Positions 42,659 through 51,733 of a stretch of 64,000 nucleotides of DNA are shown here, one piece after another (position 1 is the first letter of the stretch; each line of letters starts with the position of its first letter). The stretch spans positions 62,001 through 126,000 of the forward strand of contig NZ_SJZG01000002.1 in assembly GCF_004959775.1 (NCBI RefSeq), in the 5' to 3' direction. Position numbers and translations under genes: made by a program. A model generated the notes under the pieces. It did no database searches, was not told the DNA's origin, and worked only from the letters and a program-made list of their open reading frames with translations. This DNA is from Agromyces sp. H66 (GTDB taxonomy: Bacteria; Actinomycetota; Actinomycetes; Actinomycetales; Microbacteriaceae).

Positions 42659-45235
42659 TCACGGTGCCTCGAGCATGATGTCGCGTACCCCGAACACGTC
42701 GGCCTCGGTGAAGTCGAGCCCGGCGATGCGCCCGACCGCGCGCAGGTCGGACTCCGCGGATCGCAGCAGCGCGATCGCCGCGGCGGGGGCGGCGATCACG
42801 GCGCTCACCACGGGGGTCTTCTGCGATGCCTTCGCGTCGGTCTTCGCGCGTCGGATGCCGGTGAGGGCGAGGCTCGTGAGCTCGAGCAGCTCCACGCCGG
42901 CCTCGCCGCGGGCGTCGAGCTCGTCGAGTGTCGGCCACTCGGCCACGTGCACCGACTCGTCGTGCGACCAGCGCCACGCCTCCTCGGTCGCGAACGGGAT
43001 CACGGGCGCGAAGAGGCGCAGCAGCACCCCGAGCGCGGTCTTCAGGGCGGCGACCGCCGAGGCCTGCTCGGGGCTCGGCTCGCCGTAGGCGCGCTCCTTG
43101 ACCAGTTCGAGATAGTCGTCGCAGAACGTCCAGAAGAACGTCTCGGTGACCTCGAGCGCGCGGGCGTGGTCGTAGCCCTCGTACGCGCGGGTGGCGCTCG
43201 CCACGACGTCGGCGAGCCCGGCCAGCATGCTTCGGTCGACGGGCACGGTGACCGGGGCATCCGACCGCCCCTCGAAGCCGAGGATGAACTTCGCGGCGTT
43301 CAGCACCTTGATCGCCAGGCGCCGGCCGATCTTCACCTGCGTCGGGTTCTGCGGGTCGAAGGCCGCGTCAGTGCCGAGCCGCGAGGATGCCGCCCAATAT
43401 CGCACCGCGTCGGAGCCGTGCTGCTCGAGCAGGCCCGCCGGCGTCACGACGTTGCCCTTCGACTTCGACATCTTCTTGCGGTCGGGGTCGACGATGAAGC
43501 CCGAGATCGCGGCGTTCGCCCACGGTGCGACGCCGTGCTCGAGTTGGGCGCGCAGGGTGGTCGAGAACAGCCACGTGCGGATGATGTCCTGTCCCTGCGG
43601 GCGGAGCGCGTACGGGAACACGAGGTCGAACAGCTCGGGATCCCGCTCCCAGCCGCCGGCGAGCTGCGGCGTGAGCGACGAGGTCGCCCACGTGTCCATG
43701 ACGTCGTGCTCGCCGATGAAGCCGCCGGGCGCGCCGCGCTGCGACTCGTCGTAGCCGGGCGCCGGCGCCGAGGAGGGGTCGACGGGCAGCAGGTCGCGCG
43801 TGGCCACGATGGGCTCGTCGAACAGCGGGTTGCCGTCGCCGTCGAGCCGGTACCACACCGGGATCGGGACGCCGAAGAACCGTTGGCGGGAGACCAGCCA
43901 GTCACCCGAGAGGCCGCCCACCCAGTTGTCGTAGCGGACGCGCATGAACTCGGGATGCCAGTCGATCTCGCGACCGCGTTCGAGGAGGTTCGCCTTCAAC
44001 GCCTCGTCGCGCGCGCCGTTCACGATGTACCACTGTCGCGTGGAGACGATCTCGAGGGGCCGGTCGCCCTTCTCGAAGAACTTCACCGGGTGCGTGATGG
44101 GCTTCGGGTCGCCGAGGAGGTCGCCCGACGCACGCAGCTGCTCGACCACCGCCTGCTTCGCCGAGTACGCCGTCTTGCCCGCGAGCTCGGCGAACGCGGC
44201 GCGGCCGGTCTCGGAGGTGATGGCCTCGGGTGCCTCGGCGATGATGCGGCCGTCGAACCCGATGATCGCGCGGTTCGGCAGGTCGAGCTCGCGCCACCAC
44301 ACCACGTCGGTCACGTCGCCGAACGTGCAGATCATGGCGATGCCCGTGCCCTTGTCCTTCTGCGCCAGGTGGTGCGCCACGACCGGCACCTCGACGCCGA
44401 ACACCGGCGTCGTCACGGTCGTGCCGAACAAGGGCTGGTATCGCTCGTCGTCGGGGTGCGCGACGAGCGCGACGCAGGCGGGGATGAGCTCGGGGCGGCT
44501 CGTCTCGATCTCGACGGTGCCGCCGTCGGCGCGGTGGAAGGTCACGCGGTGGTAGTGGCCGGGCTGTTCCCGGTCCTCCAGCTCTGCCTGGGCCACGGCG
44601 GTGCGGAACGTCACGTCCCACAGGGTCGGGGCGAGCGCCTGGTAGGCCTCGCCGCGCTCGACGTTGCGGATGAACGCGAGCTGCGAGGTGAAGATCGCCT
44701 CGTCGGCGATGGTGCGATAGGTCTGCGTCCAATCGACCGAGAGCCCGAGCGAGCGCCACAGCGCCTCGAAGTGCTGCTCGTCCTCCACCGTCAGCTTCTC
44801 GCAGAGCTCGATGAAGTTGCGGCGGCTGATGGGCGCCTGGTCGGCGGCCCGGACGCTCTTGCCCTCGGCGCCCTCGAGCGGCGGCACGAAGTCGGGTTCG
44901 TAGGGCAGCGAGGGGTCGCAGCGCACACCGTAGTAGTTCTGCACGCGGCGTTCGGTGGGCAGGCCGTTGTCGTCCCAGCCCATCGGGTAGAACACGTGCC
45001 GGCCGCGCATGCGCTGGTATCGCGCCATGAGGTCGGTGTGCGTGTAGGAGAAGACGTGGCCGATGTGCAGCGATCCCGAGGCGGTGGGCGGCGGGGTGTC
45101 GATCGAGTAGATCGACTCGCGAGTGGCCTCCTCGCGATCGAACCGGTAGGTGCCGTCAGCCTCCCAGACACCGCCCCACTTGGCTTCGAGGCCCTCGAGC
45201 GCGGGCTTGTCGGGGATGCGGGCGTTGTCGGTCAT
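42659..45235 (-). CDS. valS: Valyl-tRNA synthetase, archaeal-like (type 2) form
   Basis: Class I synthetase that charges tRNA-Val, 858 residues. The HIGH motif is at residues 57-60 (SGSLHIGHVFSYTHTD) and KKMSKSKGNV is near 588. The sequence YPMGWDDNGLPTERRVQNYYGV is of the archaeal/Rickettsia kind. The protein also ends without the C-terminal coiled-coil arm that bacterial type-1 ValS has. The CP1 editing domain is present (TFGDVTDVVWWRE). ATG 45235 has CCGGAG upstream; the extension to 45346 runs through the promoter (TATTCT, 45306-45301). No T-box is seen in its leader. Confidence 0.95.
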   Translation of the reverse strand: MTDNARIPDKPALEGLEAKWGGVWEADGTYRFDREEATRESIYSIDTPPPTASGSLHIGHVFSYTHTDLMARYQRMRGRHVFYPMGWDDNGLPTERRVQNYYGVRCDPSLPYEPDFVPPLEGAEGKSVRAADQAPISRRNFIELCEKLTVEDEQHFEALWRSLGLSVDWTQTYRTIADEAIFTSQLAFIRNVERGEAYQALAPTLWDVTFRTAVAQAELEDREQPGHYHRVTFHRADGGTVEIETSRPELIPACVALVAHPDDERYQPLFGTTVTTPVFGVEVPVVAHHLAQKDKGTGIAMICTFGDVTDVVWWRELDLPNRAIIGFDGRIIAEAPEAITSETGRAAFAELAGKTAYSAKQAVVEQLRASGDLLGDPKPITHPVKFFEKGDRPLEIVSTRQWYIVNGARDEALKANLLERGREIDWHPEFMRVRYDNWVGGLSGDWLVSRQRFFGVPIPVWYRLDGDGNPLFDEPIVATRDLLPVDPSSAPAPGYDESQRGAPGGFIGEHDVMDTWATSSLTPQLAGGWERDPELFDLVFPYALRPQGQDIIRTWLFSTTLRAQLEHGVAPWANAAISGFIVDPDRKKMSKSKGNVVTPAGLLEQHGSDAVRYWAASSRLGTDAAFDPQNPTQVKIGRRLAIKVLNAAKFILGFEGRSDAPVTVPVDRSMLAGLADVVASATRAYEGYDHARALEVTETFFWTFCDDYLELVKERAYGEPSPEQASAVAALKTALGVLLRLFAPVIPFATEEAWRWSHDESVHVAEWPTLDELDARGEAGVELLELTSLALTGIRRAKTDAKASQKTPVVSAVIAAPAAAIALLRSAESDLRAVGRIAGLDFTEADVFGVRDIMLEAP

Positions 45236-45300
45236 GATGCTCCGGTTCGATATGTGCGGCACCGAGTCCGTGATGAGGTGCCTGAGTATGCGACGCTCCA

Positions 45301-45306
45301 GAATAC
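45301..45306 (-). promoter_or_regulatory. -10 element (TATTCT) of valS
   Basis: TATTCT on the reverse strand, about 65 bases before the valS ATG. The short leader has no T-box signature. Confidence 0.45.
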
Positions 45307-45377
45307 CGGACCGGACTGCGTTCCCGAGCGCGCGGCGAGCGCGCATCGACCCGGGAGCCGGCGGTCGCCCATCGGCC

Positions 45378-45986
45378 TCAGCCCCGCACGATCGTCACGG
45401 AGTGGTGCGTGACGCCCGTCGGCCCGCTGATCGTGACCGTGTAGACCTGGCTCTCCTCCGAGCACTGGAACGCGAGGTTCGAGTAGCCCGACGCCGACGT
45501 CGGCACGGTCTCGTACGGGGCGGCCTGCGCGTCCGTGGTGCCGACGCCGATCCAGGCCTCGGTCGCGTCCTCGCTCGACCAGCTGAACACGAGGGGGACG
45601 GATGCCGCGCCGCCCGAGCAGTCGGCCGTCGCCGGCTCGGCGGTGAACGAGGTGAAGACCGGCCCGGTGGCCGGCGGCGGCGCGGGCTCCGTGGTGGGCT
45701 CGGGCGTCGGCTCGGCCGGGGGCGGGGTCGGCGTCGCACTCGGCGTCGCGCTCGGGGTCGGCGTCGCGGTCGCGTCGCCGGCGGGCGTCGGGCCGGGTCG
45801 GAGGAAGAGCAGGACGAGCAGCACCACCACGGCGAACGCGAGCACGCCGATGACGGCCCACAGCCAGTTCATCCGGCGCTCCTCGGCGGGGGGCGCCTCC
45901 CCGCCGGGTGCGGCGGCGGCCGGCGTGCCGATCCGCTCGGTCGCGGGCTCTCGCGGAACCGGTCGTGTCGCGTCATCCTCGCTCAT
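45378..45986 (-). CDS. Membrane-anchored protein with Pro/Thr-rich stalk
   Basis: A 202-residue protein of unknown function. The N-terminal 38 residues are polar and Pro/Glu-rich. One membrane helix follows (about 40-63, WLWAVIGVLAFAVVVLLVLL), then an extracellular TP/SATP-rich stalk of about 45 residues and a C-terminal domain of roughly 95 residues. That domain contains two cysteines (ADCSGG, FQCSEE) that could form a disulfide, and an Ig-like pattern of beta strands (VFSWSSEDATEAWIGVG; VYTVTISGPTG). It resembles single-pass surface proteins of actinobacteria. ATG has GGGAGG upstream and TAGCAT (46014-46009) as a likely -10. Confidence 0.75.
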   Translation of the reverse strand: MSEDDATRPVPREPATERIGTPAAAAPGGEAPPAEERRMNWLWAVIGVLAFAVVVLLVLLFLRPGPTPAGDATATPTPSATPSATPTPPPAEPTPEPTTEPAPPPATGPVFTSFTAEPATADCSGGAASVPLVFSWSSEDATEAWIGVGTTDAQAAPYETVPTSASGYSNLAFQCSEESQVYTVTISGPTGVTHHSVTIVRG

Positions 45987-46071
45987 GGCGCCTCCCTGGG
46001 TCGCCCTGATGCTAGTGGCGTCGCGGTTCGGTGGGCAATGCCCGTTCCGGGGGGCGGACTCACCCGCAACG

Positions 46072-47703
46072 TCATGGCGTCAGGCGCGGCGCGTCGGCGA
46101 CGAGCTGGGCGGTGTACGGATGCCTCGGCTCGGCGAAGACCGCCTCGGTCCCGCCCGACTCGACGATGCGCCCCGAGCGCATCACCGCGACGTGGTCGCT
46201 CATGTGTCGTACGACGCCGAGATCGTGCGAGATGAACAGCATCGCCAGGCCGCGTCGGCGCTGCAGCCGGTCGAGCAGGTCGAGGATCTGCGCCTGGATC
46301 GTCACGTCGAGAGCCGAGACGGGTTCGTCGCAGATGAGCACGTCGGGCTCCGCGGCGAGTGCGCGCGCGATCGCGACGCGCTGGCGCTGGCCGCCCGACA
46401 GGTTCAGCGGGCGGCGCCCGGCGACGGATGCCACGAGTCCCACCTGGTCGAGCAGATCCTCGACGCGCGGGGCGGGCCGGCCGGTCCCGCGCGCGCCGAC
46501 CGATGCCGCGTCGGCGAGGATGCGTCCGACGCTCCATCGCGGGTCGAACGAGCTGAGCGCATCCTGGTAGATCGCACCGATCCGCCGGCGCATCGGGCGG
46601 CGTTCGCGTTCGGGACGGCTCGACCACGCCTCGCCGTCGAGTAGTACCACGCCGGAGTCGGGGTCGGTGAGACCGAGGGCGAGCCGCGCCACCGTCGTCT
46701 TGCCCGACCCCGACTCGCCCACGAGGCCGAGGGTCTCGCCGGGGCGCAGCTCGAGCGATACGTCGTCGACGGCGAGGAGGCGACCGCCGGGCACGCTGAA
46801 GCCCTTCGCGACGCGGTCGAACCGGAGGAGCGGCGGTCGCTCGGGTGCGTCGGAGCCGGTGGGCACCACGGCCGGCGGTGACTCCGGGATGGCGACCGGG
46901 GCGGACCTGGCGACGGCCAGCGCGGTGCCACGCGGCCGGTCCGTGGGCACCGCGGCGATGAGCGCCCGGGTGTAGGGCTCGCGCGGCGACCCAAGCACGT
47001 CGTCGGCGGCGCCCTCCTCGATCACCTCGCCGCGACGCATCACGAGGATCCGGTCGGCGAGTCGGCTGACGACGGCGAGATCATGGCTGATGAGCAGGAT
47101 GCCCGTGCCGGCCTTGCGGATCTCGCCGAGCAGCGACAGGATCCGCGCCTGCACGCTCACGTCGAGTGCCGTCGTGGGCTCGTCCGCGATGACGAGCGGT
47201 GGATCGAGGGCGAGCGCCGACGCGATCAGCGCGCGTTGGCGGAGCCCGCCCGACAGTTCGCCGGAGCGCCGACCGGCCGCGAACTCGGGATCCGGCATGC
47301 CGACTCGGGCGAGCAGTTCGAGGACGCGGGCGCGACGCGCGGCGGGCGGCATCCGCTCGTGGATGCGCAGCGGGTCGTCGATCTCGCGGCCGATCGGGCG
47401 CAGCGGATCGAGCGACACGAGCGCGTCCTGGAGGATGAGGCCGACCCGGCGGCCGCGCACGTCGCGCCAGATGCGCTCACTCGCATCACCGAGCTCCCTG
47501 CCGAGCACCTGGAGCCGATCGGAGCGCGTTCGAGCGCCGGCGCCGGCCATGCCGAGGAGCGCACGTGCGGTGACGCTCTTGCCCGAGCCCGACTCGCCGA
47601 CGATCGCGACGCACTCACCGGCATCGATCCGGAGGGAGACGCCGTGCACGACCTCGTGGTCGCCGAAGGCGACGCGAAGCCCGGCGATGTCGAGGAGCGG
47701 CAT
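46072..47703 (-). CDS. ABC transporter, fused double ATP-binding protein (DppD-DppF type)
   Basis: Energises peptide or nickel-type import; 543 residues containing two ABC domains in one chain, in place of separate D and F subunits. Walker A sites are GESGSGKSVTAR near residue 35 and GESGSGKTTVAR near 320. Signatures are LSGGLRQRALIAS and LSGGQRQRVAIAR, with DEPTTALDVSVQ and DEPVSALDVTIQ as Walker B and D-loops. Both end in an oligopeptide-type region (PREPYTRALIAAVP; PRHPYTAQLVADAP). The start is ATG 47703; a TTG at 47715 overlapping the permease stop (TTGA) is an alternative. Last gene of the importer operon. Confidence 0.93.
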   Translation of the reverse strand: MPLLDIAGLRVAFGDHEVVHGVSLRIDAGECVAIVGESGSGKSVTARALLGMAGAGARTRSDRLQVLGRELGDASERIWRDVRGRRVGLILQDALVSLDPLRPIGREIDDPLRIHERMPPAARRARVLELLARVGMPDPEFAAGRRSGELSGGLRQRALIASALALDPPLVIADEPTTALDVSVQARILSLLGEIRKAGTGILLISHDLAVVSRLADRILVMRRGEVIEEGAADDVLGSPREPYTRALIAAVPTDRPRGTALAVARSAPVAIPESPPAVVPTGSDAPERPPLLRFDRVAKGFSVPGGRLLAVDDVSLELRPGETLGLVGESGSGKTTVARLALGLTDPDSGVVLLDGEAWSSRPERERRPMRRRIGAIYQDALSSFDPRWSVGRILADAASVGARGTGRPAPRVEDLLDQVGLVASVAGRRPLNLSGGQRQRVAIARALAAEPDVLICDEPVSALDVTIQAQILDLLDRLQRRRGLAMLFISHDLGVVRHMSDHVAVMRSGRIVESGGTEAVFAEPRHPYTAQLVADAPRLTP

Positions 47704-47711
47704 CCGGTCGC

Positions 47712-48584
47712 TCAACGTCCCTCCCTCCCGCGGCGCGTGAGCGCCCGGCCGAGCATGGTCGTCGCGATCGTGGTGCCCACGATCATGAGCCCCGGGAACA
47801 CGGTGAGCCACGGCGCGGTCGCCAGGTACGTGCGGCCGGCCGCGAGCATCGCCCCCCATTCCGCGGCGGGCGGCTGCGCGCCGAGGCCGAGGTAGCTGAG
47901 CGCCGCCGCCCACACGATCGCCTGTCCGACGCCCAGCGTCGCCAGCACGAAGAGGGGTACGAGCGCATTGGGCAGCAGGTGGCGCGCGAGGATGCGACCG
48001 GGGGAGTGGCCCAGCACCCGGGCGGCCTCGACGTAGTGCGAGGAGCGGATGCCGACGAGCTGCCCGCGGATGATGCGCGCATAGCCGGGCGCCGTCGACA
48101 GCCCGACCGCGATCGTCGCCGTCACCGGTCCGGGGCCGGCGACCACGATGACGAGGAGCGCCAGCAGGAGTCCGGGGAACGCGAAGAGCACCTCGATCAC
48201 CCGGCCGACCCCGAAGTCGAGGGCTCGGCCGCCGAAACTCGCCAGCACGCCGAGCACGAGCCCGAGGGCGAGGCCGATGAGGGTCGCCGAGACGCCGATG
48301 AGGAGCGACGTCGCGGTGCCGGCGATGACTCGGCTGTAGACGTCGCGGCCCGACTCGTCGGTTCCGAACCAGTGCGCGAGCGACGGCGACTCGAAGGCGT
48401 CCGCGGCGGCGATCCGGTTCGGATCCTGGGTCCAGACGAGCGACGGCGCGACGGTGGCGACGGCCAGGAACGCGACGAAGGCGACGGCGAGCACGGTGCC
48501 GGCACGCGGCATCCGTCGCCGGCGCGGCTCGAGGTGCTCGGCGGATGCCTCGACCGTCGTCTGCCGCAGTTCGAGTTCGCTCAT
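47712..48584 (-). CDS. ABC transporter permease, DppC/OppC type
   Basis: Second membrane subunit of the importer, 290 residues. It has an N-terminal cytoplasmic segment and one helix (about 27-47), followed by the OppC_N-like WFGTDESGRDVYSRVIAG block that defines this family. Five further helices follow. The EAA loop is EAARVLGHSPGRILARHLLPN. The ATG overlaps the upstream permease stop by 4 bases. Confidence 0.93.
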   Translation of the reverse strand: MSELELRQTTVEASAEHLEPRRRRMPRAGTVLAVAFVAFLAVATVAPSLVWTQDPNRIAAADAFESPSLAHWFGTDESGRDVYSRVIAGTATSLLIGVSATLIGLALGLVLGVLASFGGRALDFGVGRVIEVLFAFPGLLLALLVIVVAGPGPVTATIAVGLSTAPGYARIIRGQLVGIRSSHYVEAARVLGHSPGRILARHLLPNALVPLFVLATLGVGQAIVWAAALSYLGLGAQPPAAEWGAMLAAGRTYLATAPWLTVFPGLMIVGTTIATTMLGRALTRRGREGR

Positions 48585-49561
48585 CGGGCGCCCTCCTGCC
48601 GCAGCCTGGGGTCGGCGAGGCGGGACGCGACATCCGTCACGACCGTCATGATCACGTAGACGAGCGCGACCAGGAGCACGACGCCGGTCACCACCGGCAC
48701 GTCGCGCAGGGTGACGGCCTTCAGCAGCGTGCGGCCGAGCCCCGGCATCGCGAAGATCGTCTCGACCACGACCGCACCCGACAGCAGCCAGCCCAGCGCC
48801 CAGCCCGAGAGGCTGATCGCCGGCAGCGAGGCGTGCCGGATCGTGTGCCGGAGGCGGATGCCGGTCGTACTCTCGCCGCGGGCGCGCGCCGAGACCACGA
48901 ACGGCTGCTGCATCGCGTCGAGGAGGCTCTCGCGCATGACCTGGGCGAGGAATCCCGCGAGCGGGATCGCCAGGGTGGCCACCGGCAGCACGAGGCCCGC
49001 CGCCGTGCCCGTCGCGACGGGCGGGAACCAGCCGAGGCCCGTGCTGAAGATCGCGATGAGCACGGCGGCAAGCCAGAAGTGCGGGAGGGCGGCCGCGGCG
49101 AGCTCGACGCCCTCGCCGACGGCGCCGGCCACGCGCCCGCGGCCGGTCGACCAGAGGGAGAGGCCGAGCGCGAGGACCCATGCGACGAGGAGTGCGAGCA
49201 CGGCCAGCAGCATCGTGCCGCCGAGCTGACCGCCGAGCAGGTCGGCGACCGGCGTCCTGAGCGCATACGAGGTTCCGAGGTCGCCCGTGACGAGGCGCGC
49301 GAGCATGGCGAGGTACTGCACGAACAGCGGCCGGTCGAGTCCGTAGTCCCGGCGAACCTGGTCGAGTGCCTCCTGGGAGGCCTGCGAGCCCGGCCCGCCG
49401 AGGATCGCCTGCGCAGGGTCGCCCGGGATGAGCCGGATCGCGAAGAAGGTCAGCGTCGCGACCGCCCACATGACGAAGACCGCTCCGGCGGCCAGCACGG
49501 CGACGCGGCGCAGGATGCCGCCGCGTCGCCGCCGCGGGTCAGCCGGCGAGCCAGGCGTCAT
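48581..49561 (-). CDS. ABC transporter permease, DppB/OppB type
   Basis: First membrane subunit of the importer, 326 residues with six predicted helices. TFFAIRLIPGDPAQAILGG at the first helix is the family signature, and SARARGESTTGIRLRHTIRHASLP is the EAA loop that contacts the ATPase. ATG 49561 lies 23 bases inside the end of the binding-protein gene; no start codon exists after that stop, so the overlap is real. The longer frame inside the binding-protein gene is not coding. Confidence 0.92.
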   Translation of the reverse strand: MTPGSPADPRRRRGGILRRVAVLAAGAVFVMWAVATLTFFAIRLIPGDPAQAILGGPGSQASQEALDQVRRDYGLDRPLFVQYLAMLARLVTGDLGTSYALRTPVADLLGGQLGGTMLLAVLALLVAWVLALGLSLWSTGRGRVAGAVGEGVELAAAALPHFWLAAVLIAIFSTGLGWFPPVATGTAAGLVLPVATLAIPLAGFLAQVMRESLLDAMQQPFVVSARARGESTTGIRLRHTIRHASLPAISLSGWALGWLLSGAVVVETIFAMPGLGRTLLKAVTLRDVPVVTGVVLLVALVYVIMTVVTDVASRLADPRLRQEGAR

Positions 49562-51203
49562 AGAACGTCGGGGTCGAGACGGTCGGCATCGCGCGCGCAC
49601 CCTCGACCCGGGCGTCCAGCAGGAAGCTGTTCTGCTGGTCGTAGAGCGGGAGCAGGTAGTACCCGCCGAGGATGCGCTCCTGCGCCTGCCGGTACAGGTC
49701 GGCCCGCGCCGCCTCATCGCTCGTCGATGCGGCCTCGGTCAGGAGGGCGTCGACCTCGGGGTCGTCGAGCTGCGCGAGGTTCGCGAAGTAGCCGCTCGGA
49801 GCCGGCGTGATGCTGTCGGAGTGGTACAGGATGCGCAGCACGTCGGGGCCGACCTTCGTGTAGGGAGCGCTCACGATCTCGTACTCGTGCGCGAACAGCG
49901 CGCCGTACCAGCTCGACAGGTCGAGCAGCTCGATCACGACGTCGAACCCCGCCTGCTTCGCGGTCGCCTGCACCTGCTCGAAGAGCGACTGCTCGGCCGG
50001 GATCGACTGGTTGGTGCTGACGGGGAAGCGCAGCGTGAGGCGGACGCCCTCCTTCATGCGGGTGCCGTCGGCGTCGCGCGCGGTCCAGCCGGCCTCGTCG
50101 AGGAGCGCGTTCGCCGCGTCGAGGTCGGGATCGAAGAGCGCCTCGTCGGAGTAGGCGAGCTGCTCGGCCGAGGACAGGGCCGAGTACGAGCGCTCCGCGG
50201 TGCCGAAGAAGAGGGCGTCGATGCCGTCGTTCACCTCGACCGCTCGGATGAAGGCCTCGCGCACCCGCTCGTCGTCGAAGGGCGTCTGGCCCGAGTTCAA
50301 CTCGATGCGGTTCGCGGCGCCGGGCCGGGGCGCGTCGATCCAGGTGAACGCGTCGTCGCCCTCGGCGGCGGCGATGGTGTCGGGCTGCGGGTTGTCGATG
50401 ACATCGACCTGCCCGCCCTGGAGCGCCGCGTACCGCGACGCGGAATCGGGCACGAACCGCCATTCGATCGCCTCGAGGTAGGCGGGGCCGTCGTGGCCGG
50501 AGTCGGCGGGCGGCGAGCTGTAGTCGTCGTTCCGCACGAGGGTGACATGGTCCTGCTTGACCCACTCGTCCACGATGAACGGGCCGGTGCCGACCGGTGC
50601 CTCGCAGTTCTCCTCCATGCCGCGGGCGATGCCCGCGGGCGACTGCATGGCGGTCCACGGCTGGCTGAGCGACTCGAGCAGCGCACTGTCGGGAGCGGTC
50701 AGCACGAAACGGGCGGTGCGCTCGTCCACCGCCTCCACGCGGTCGACCTTGCCCATCGCGAGGTAGCCGGTGGACGACTGCGTCGCCGGGTCCTTCAGGT
50801 GCTCCACGTTGACCGCGACGGCCTCCGCGTCGAAGGGGGTGCCGTCGGTGAACGTCACGCCCTCGCGCAGCGTGAACTCCCACGCGAGTCCGTCGTCCGA
50901 GGGCTCCCACGACTCGGCGAGCCACGGAATGATCTCGCCCGATGCGTCGCGCGAGACGAGCGACTCGAGGAACTGCCCCGCGAGGAGGGCCTGCGGGTAG
51001 TTCCCCCCGACGTGCGGGTCGAGACAGGTCGGTTCGGCGTCTCCGCTCGCGTAGACGAGCGTGCCGCCCTCGACCGGGTCACCGGATGCCTCGTCGGGCT
51101 CGGCTGCCTGGCACCCGACGAGGGTGACGGCCGATACGAGCGCGATGGCGGGGAGGGCGATTCGCCGCCAGGGGCGGCGAGTGGTCACGGTTGCAGTGGG
51201 CAT
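49539..51203 (-). CDS. Solute-binding lipoprotein, family 5 (oligopeptide/nickel type)
   Basis: The extracytoplasmic receptor of the importer, 554 residues. An N-terminal signal peptide ends in a lipobox (VTLVGCQ), so the mature protein is a lipoprotein on the outer face of the membrane. SBP family 5 blocks include LVYASGDAEPTCLDPH, LAESWEPSDDGLAWEFTLREG and APVGTGPFIVDEW. The ligand cannot be assigned from sequence; peptides are the default, and nickel or opines are possible. ATG 51203 has AAGGA 7 bases upstream. First gene of the operon, divergent from gntR. Confidence 0.92.
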   Translation of the reverse strand: MPTATVTTRRPWRRIALPAIALVSAVTLVGCQAAEPDEASGDPVEGGTLVYASGDAEPTCLDPHVGGNYPQALLAGQFLESLVSRDASGEIIPWLAESWEPSDDGLAWEFTLREGVTFTDGTPFDAEAVAVNVEHLKDPATQSSTGYLAMGKVDRVEAVDERTARFVLTAPDSALLESLSQPWTAMQSPAGIARGMEENCEAPVGTGPFIVDEWVKQDHVTLVRNDDYSSPPADSGHDGPAYLEAIEWRFVPDSASRYAALQGGQVDVIDNPQPDTIAAAEGDDAFTWIDAPRPGAANRIELNSGQTPFDDERVREAFIRAVEVNDGIDALFFGTAERSYSALSSAEQLAYSDEALFDPDLDAANALLDEAGWTARDADGTRMKEGVRLTLRFPVSTNQSIPAEQSLFEQVQATAKQAGFDVVIELLDLSSWYGALFAHEYEIVSAPYTKVGPDVLRILYHSDSITPAPSGYFANLAQLDDPEVDALLTEAASTSDEAARADLYRQAQERILGGYYLLPLYDQQNSFLLDARVEGARAMPTVSTPTFYDAWLAG

Positions 51204-51293
51204 CGAGATCCTTGTGGGAGGGGAGAGGTGGACTGGGGTGCGTCGTCGGAGCCCGATTCATCCTGTCACCGGCCGGAGGGGGCGACAACCGAC

Positions 51294-51322
51294 TTGTTCG
51301 ACTATCGATAGAACAATAAACT
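51294..51322 (+). promoter_or_regulatory. gntR promoter with palindromic spacer
   Basis: TTGTTC (51294-51299) and TAAACT (51317-51322) are separated by exactly 17 bp, and TAAACT ends 6 bases before the gntR GTG. The spacer contains the palindrome CTATCGATAG, and the flanks read TTGTTC and GAACAA as outer inverted arms. This is the likely GntR binding site for both gntR and the importer operon. Confidence 0.65.
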
Positions 51323-51328
51323 CAATGC

Positions 51329-51724
51329 GTGCGCATCCGCATCGACCCGACCCTTCCGACACCGCTGTTCGAGCAGCTCGCCGGCGCCGTGCGGTCCGCG
51401 ATCATCGACGGCCGCGTGATCGGCGGCGAACGCCTCCCGGCCGCCCGTCGGCTGGCCGAGGGCCTCGGCGTGAACCTGCACACCGTGCTGCGCGGCTACC
51501 GGCTGCTCCGCGACGAGGGCCTCATCGAGCTGCACCGGGGCCGCGGCGCCGTGGTCGCGACCCGCATCGGCGGGCATGCCGCGCTCGCGGGCGCCGTCCA
51601 CGACCTCGTCGACGAGGCGAAGCTGCACGATCTGCCCGAGAGCGCCCTGCTCGCCCTCGTCAGCGAGGCCTATCGATCGGCGCCGTCGGCTCCGGGGGTG
51701 CTCCGCACCGGGCCGACGCGGTAG
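51329..51724 (+). CDS. Short GntR family regulator (YtrA-like)
   Basis: A 131-residue regulator. The winged helix-turn-helix (about 12-75) is of GntR type: PLFEQLAGAVRSAIIDGRV, GERLPAARRLAEGLGVNLHTV, and LRDEGLIELHRGRGAVV. The short C-terminal tail of about 50 residues is mostly alpha-helical, as in the YtrA subfamily, which often controls ABC transporters. It is divergent from the importer and has a palindromic promoter spacer, so autorepression and control of the importer are likely. The GTG start is leaderless. Its TAG stop forms part of the ileS promoter. Confidence 0.88.
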   Translation: MRIRIDPTLPTPLFEQLAGAVRSAIIDGRVIGGERLPAARRLAEGLGVNLHTVLRGYRLLRDEGLIELHRGRGAVVATRIGGHAALAGAVHDLVDEAKLHDLPESALLALVSEAYRSAPSAPGVLRTGPTR

Positions 51725-51727
51725 TCT
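51722..51727 (+). promoter_or_regulatory. -10 element (TAGTCT) of ileS overlapping the gntR stop
   Basis: TAG of gntR plus TCT gives TAGTCT. Transcription from about 51734 would include the whole T-box leader and nothing of gntR. Confidence 0.5.
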
Positions 51728-51733
51728 GGAGGG

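Noticed and set aside
42581..45412. 943-codon forward frame opposite valS
   Set aside because: Antisense shadow of valS, with no start signal or recognisable domain.
51325..51327. ATG at 51325 as the gntR start
   Set aside because: It is out of frame with the GntR protein. The in-frame GTG at 51329 has the leaderless spacing to TAAACT.
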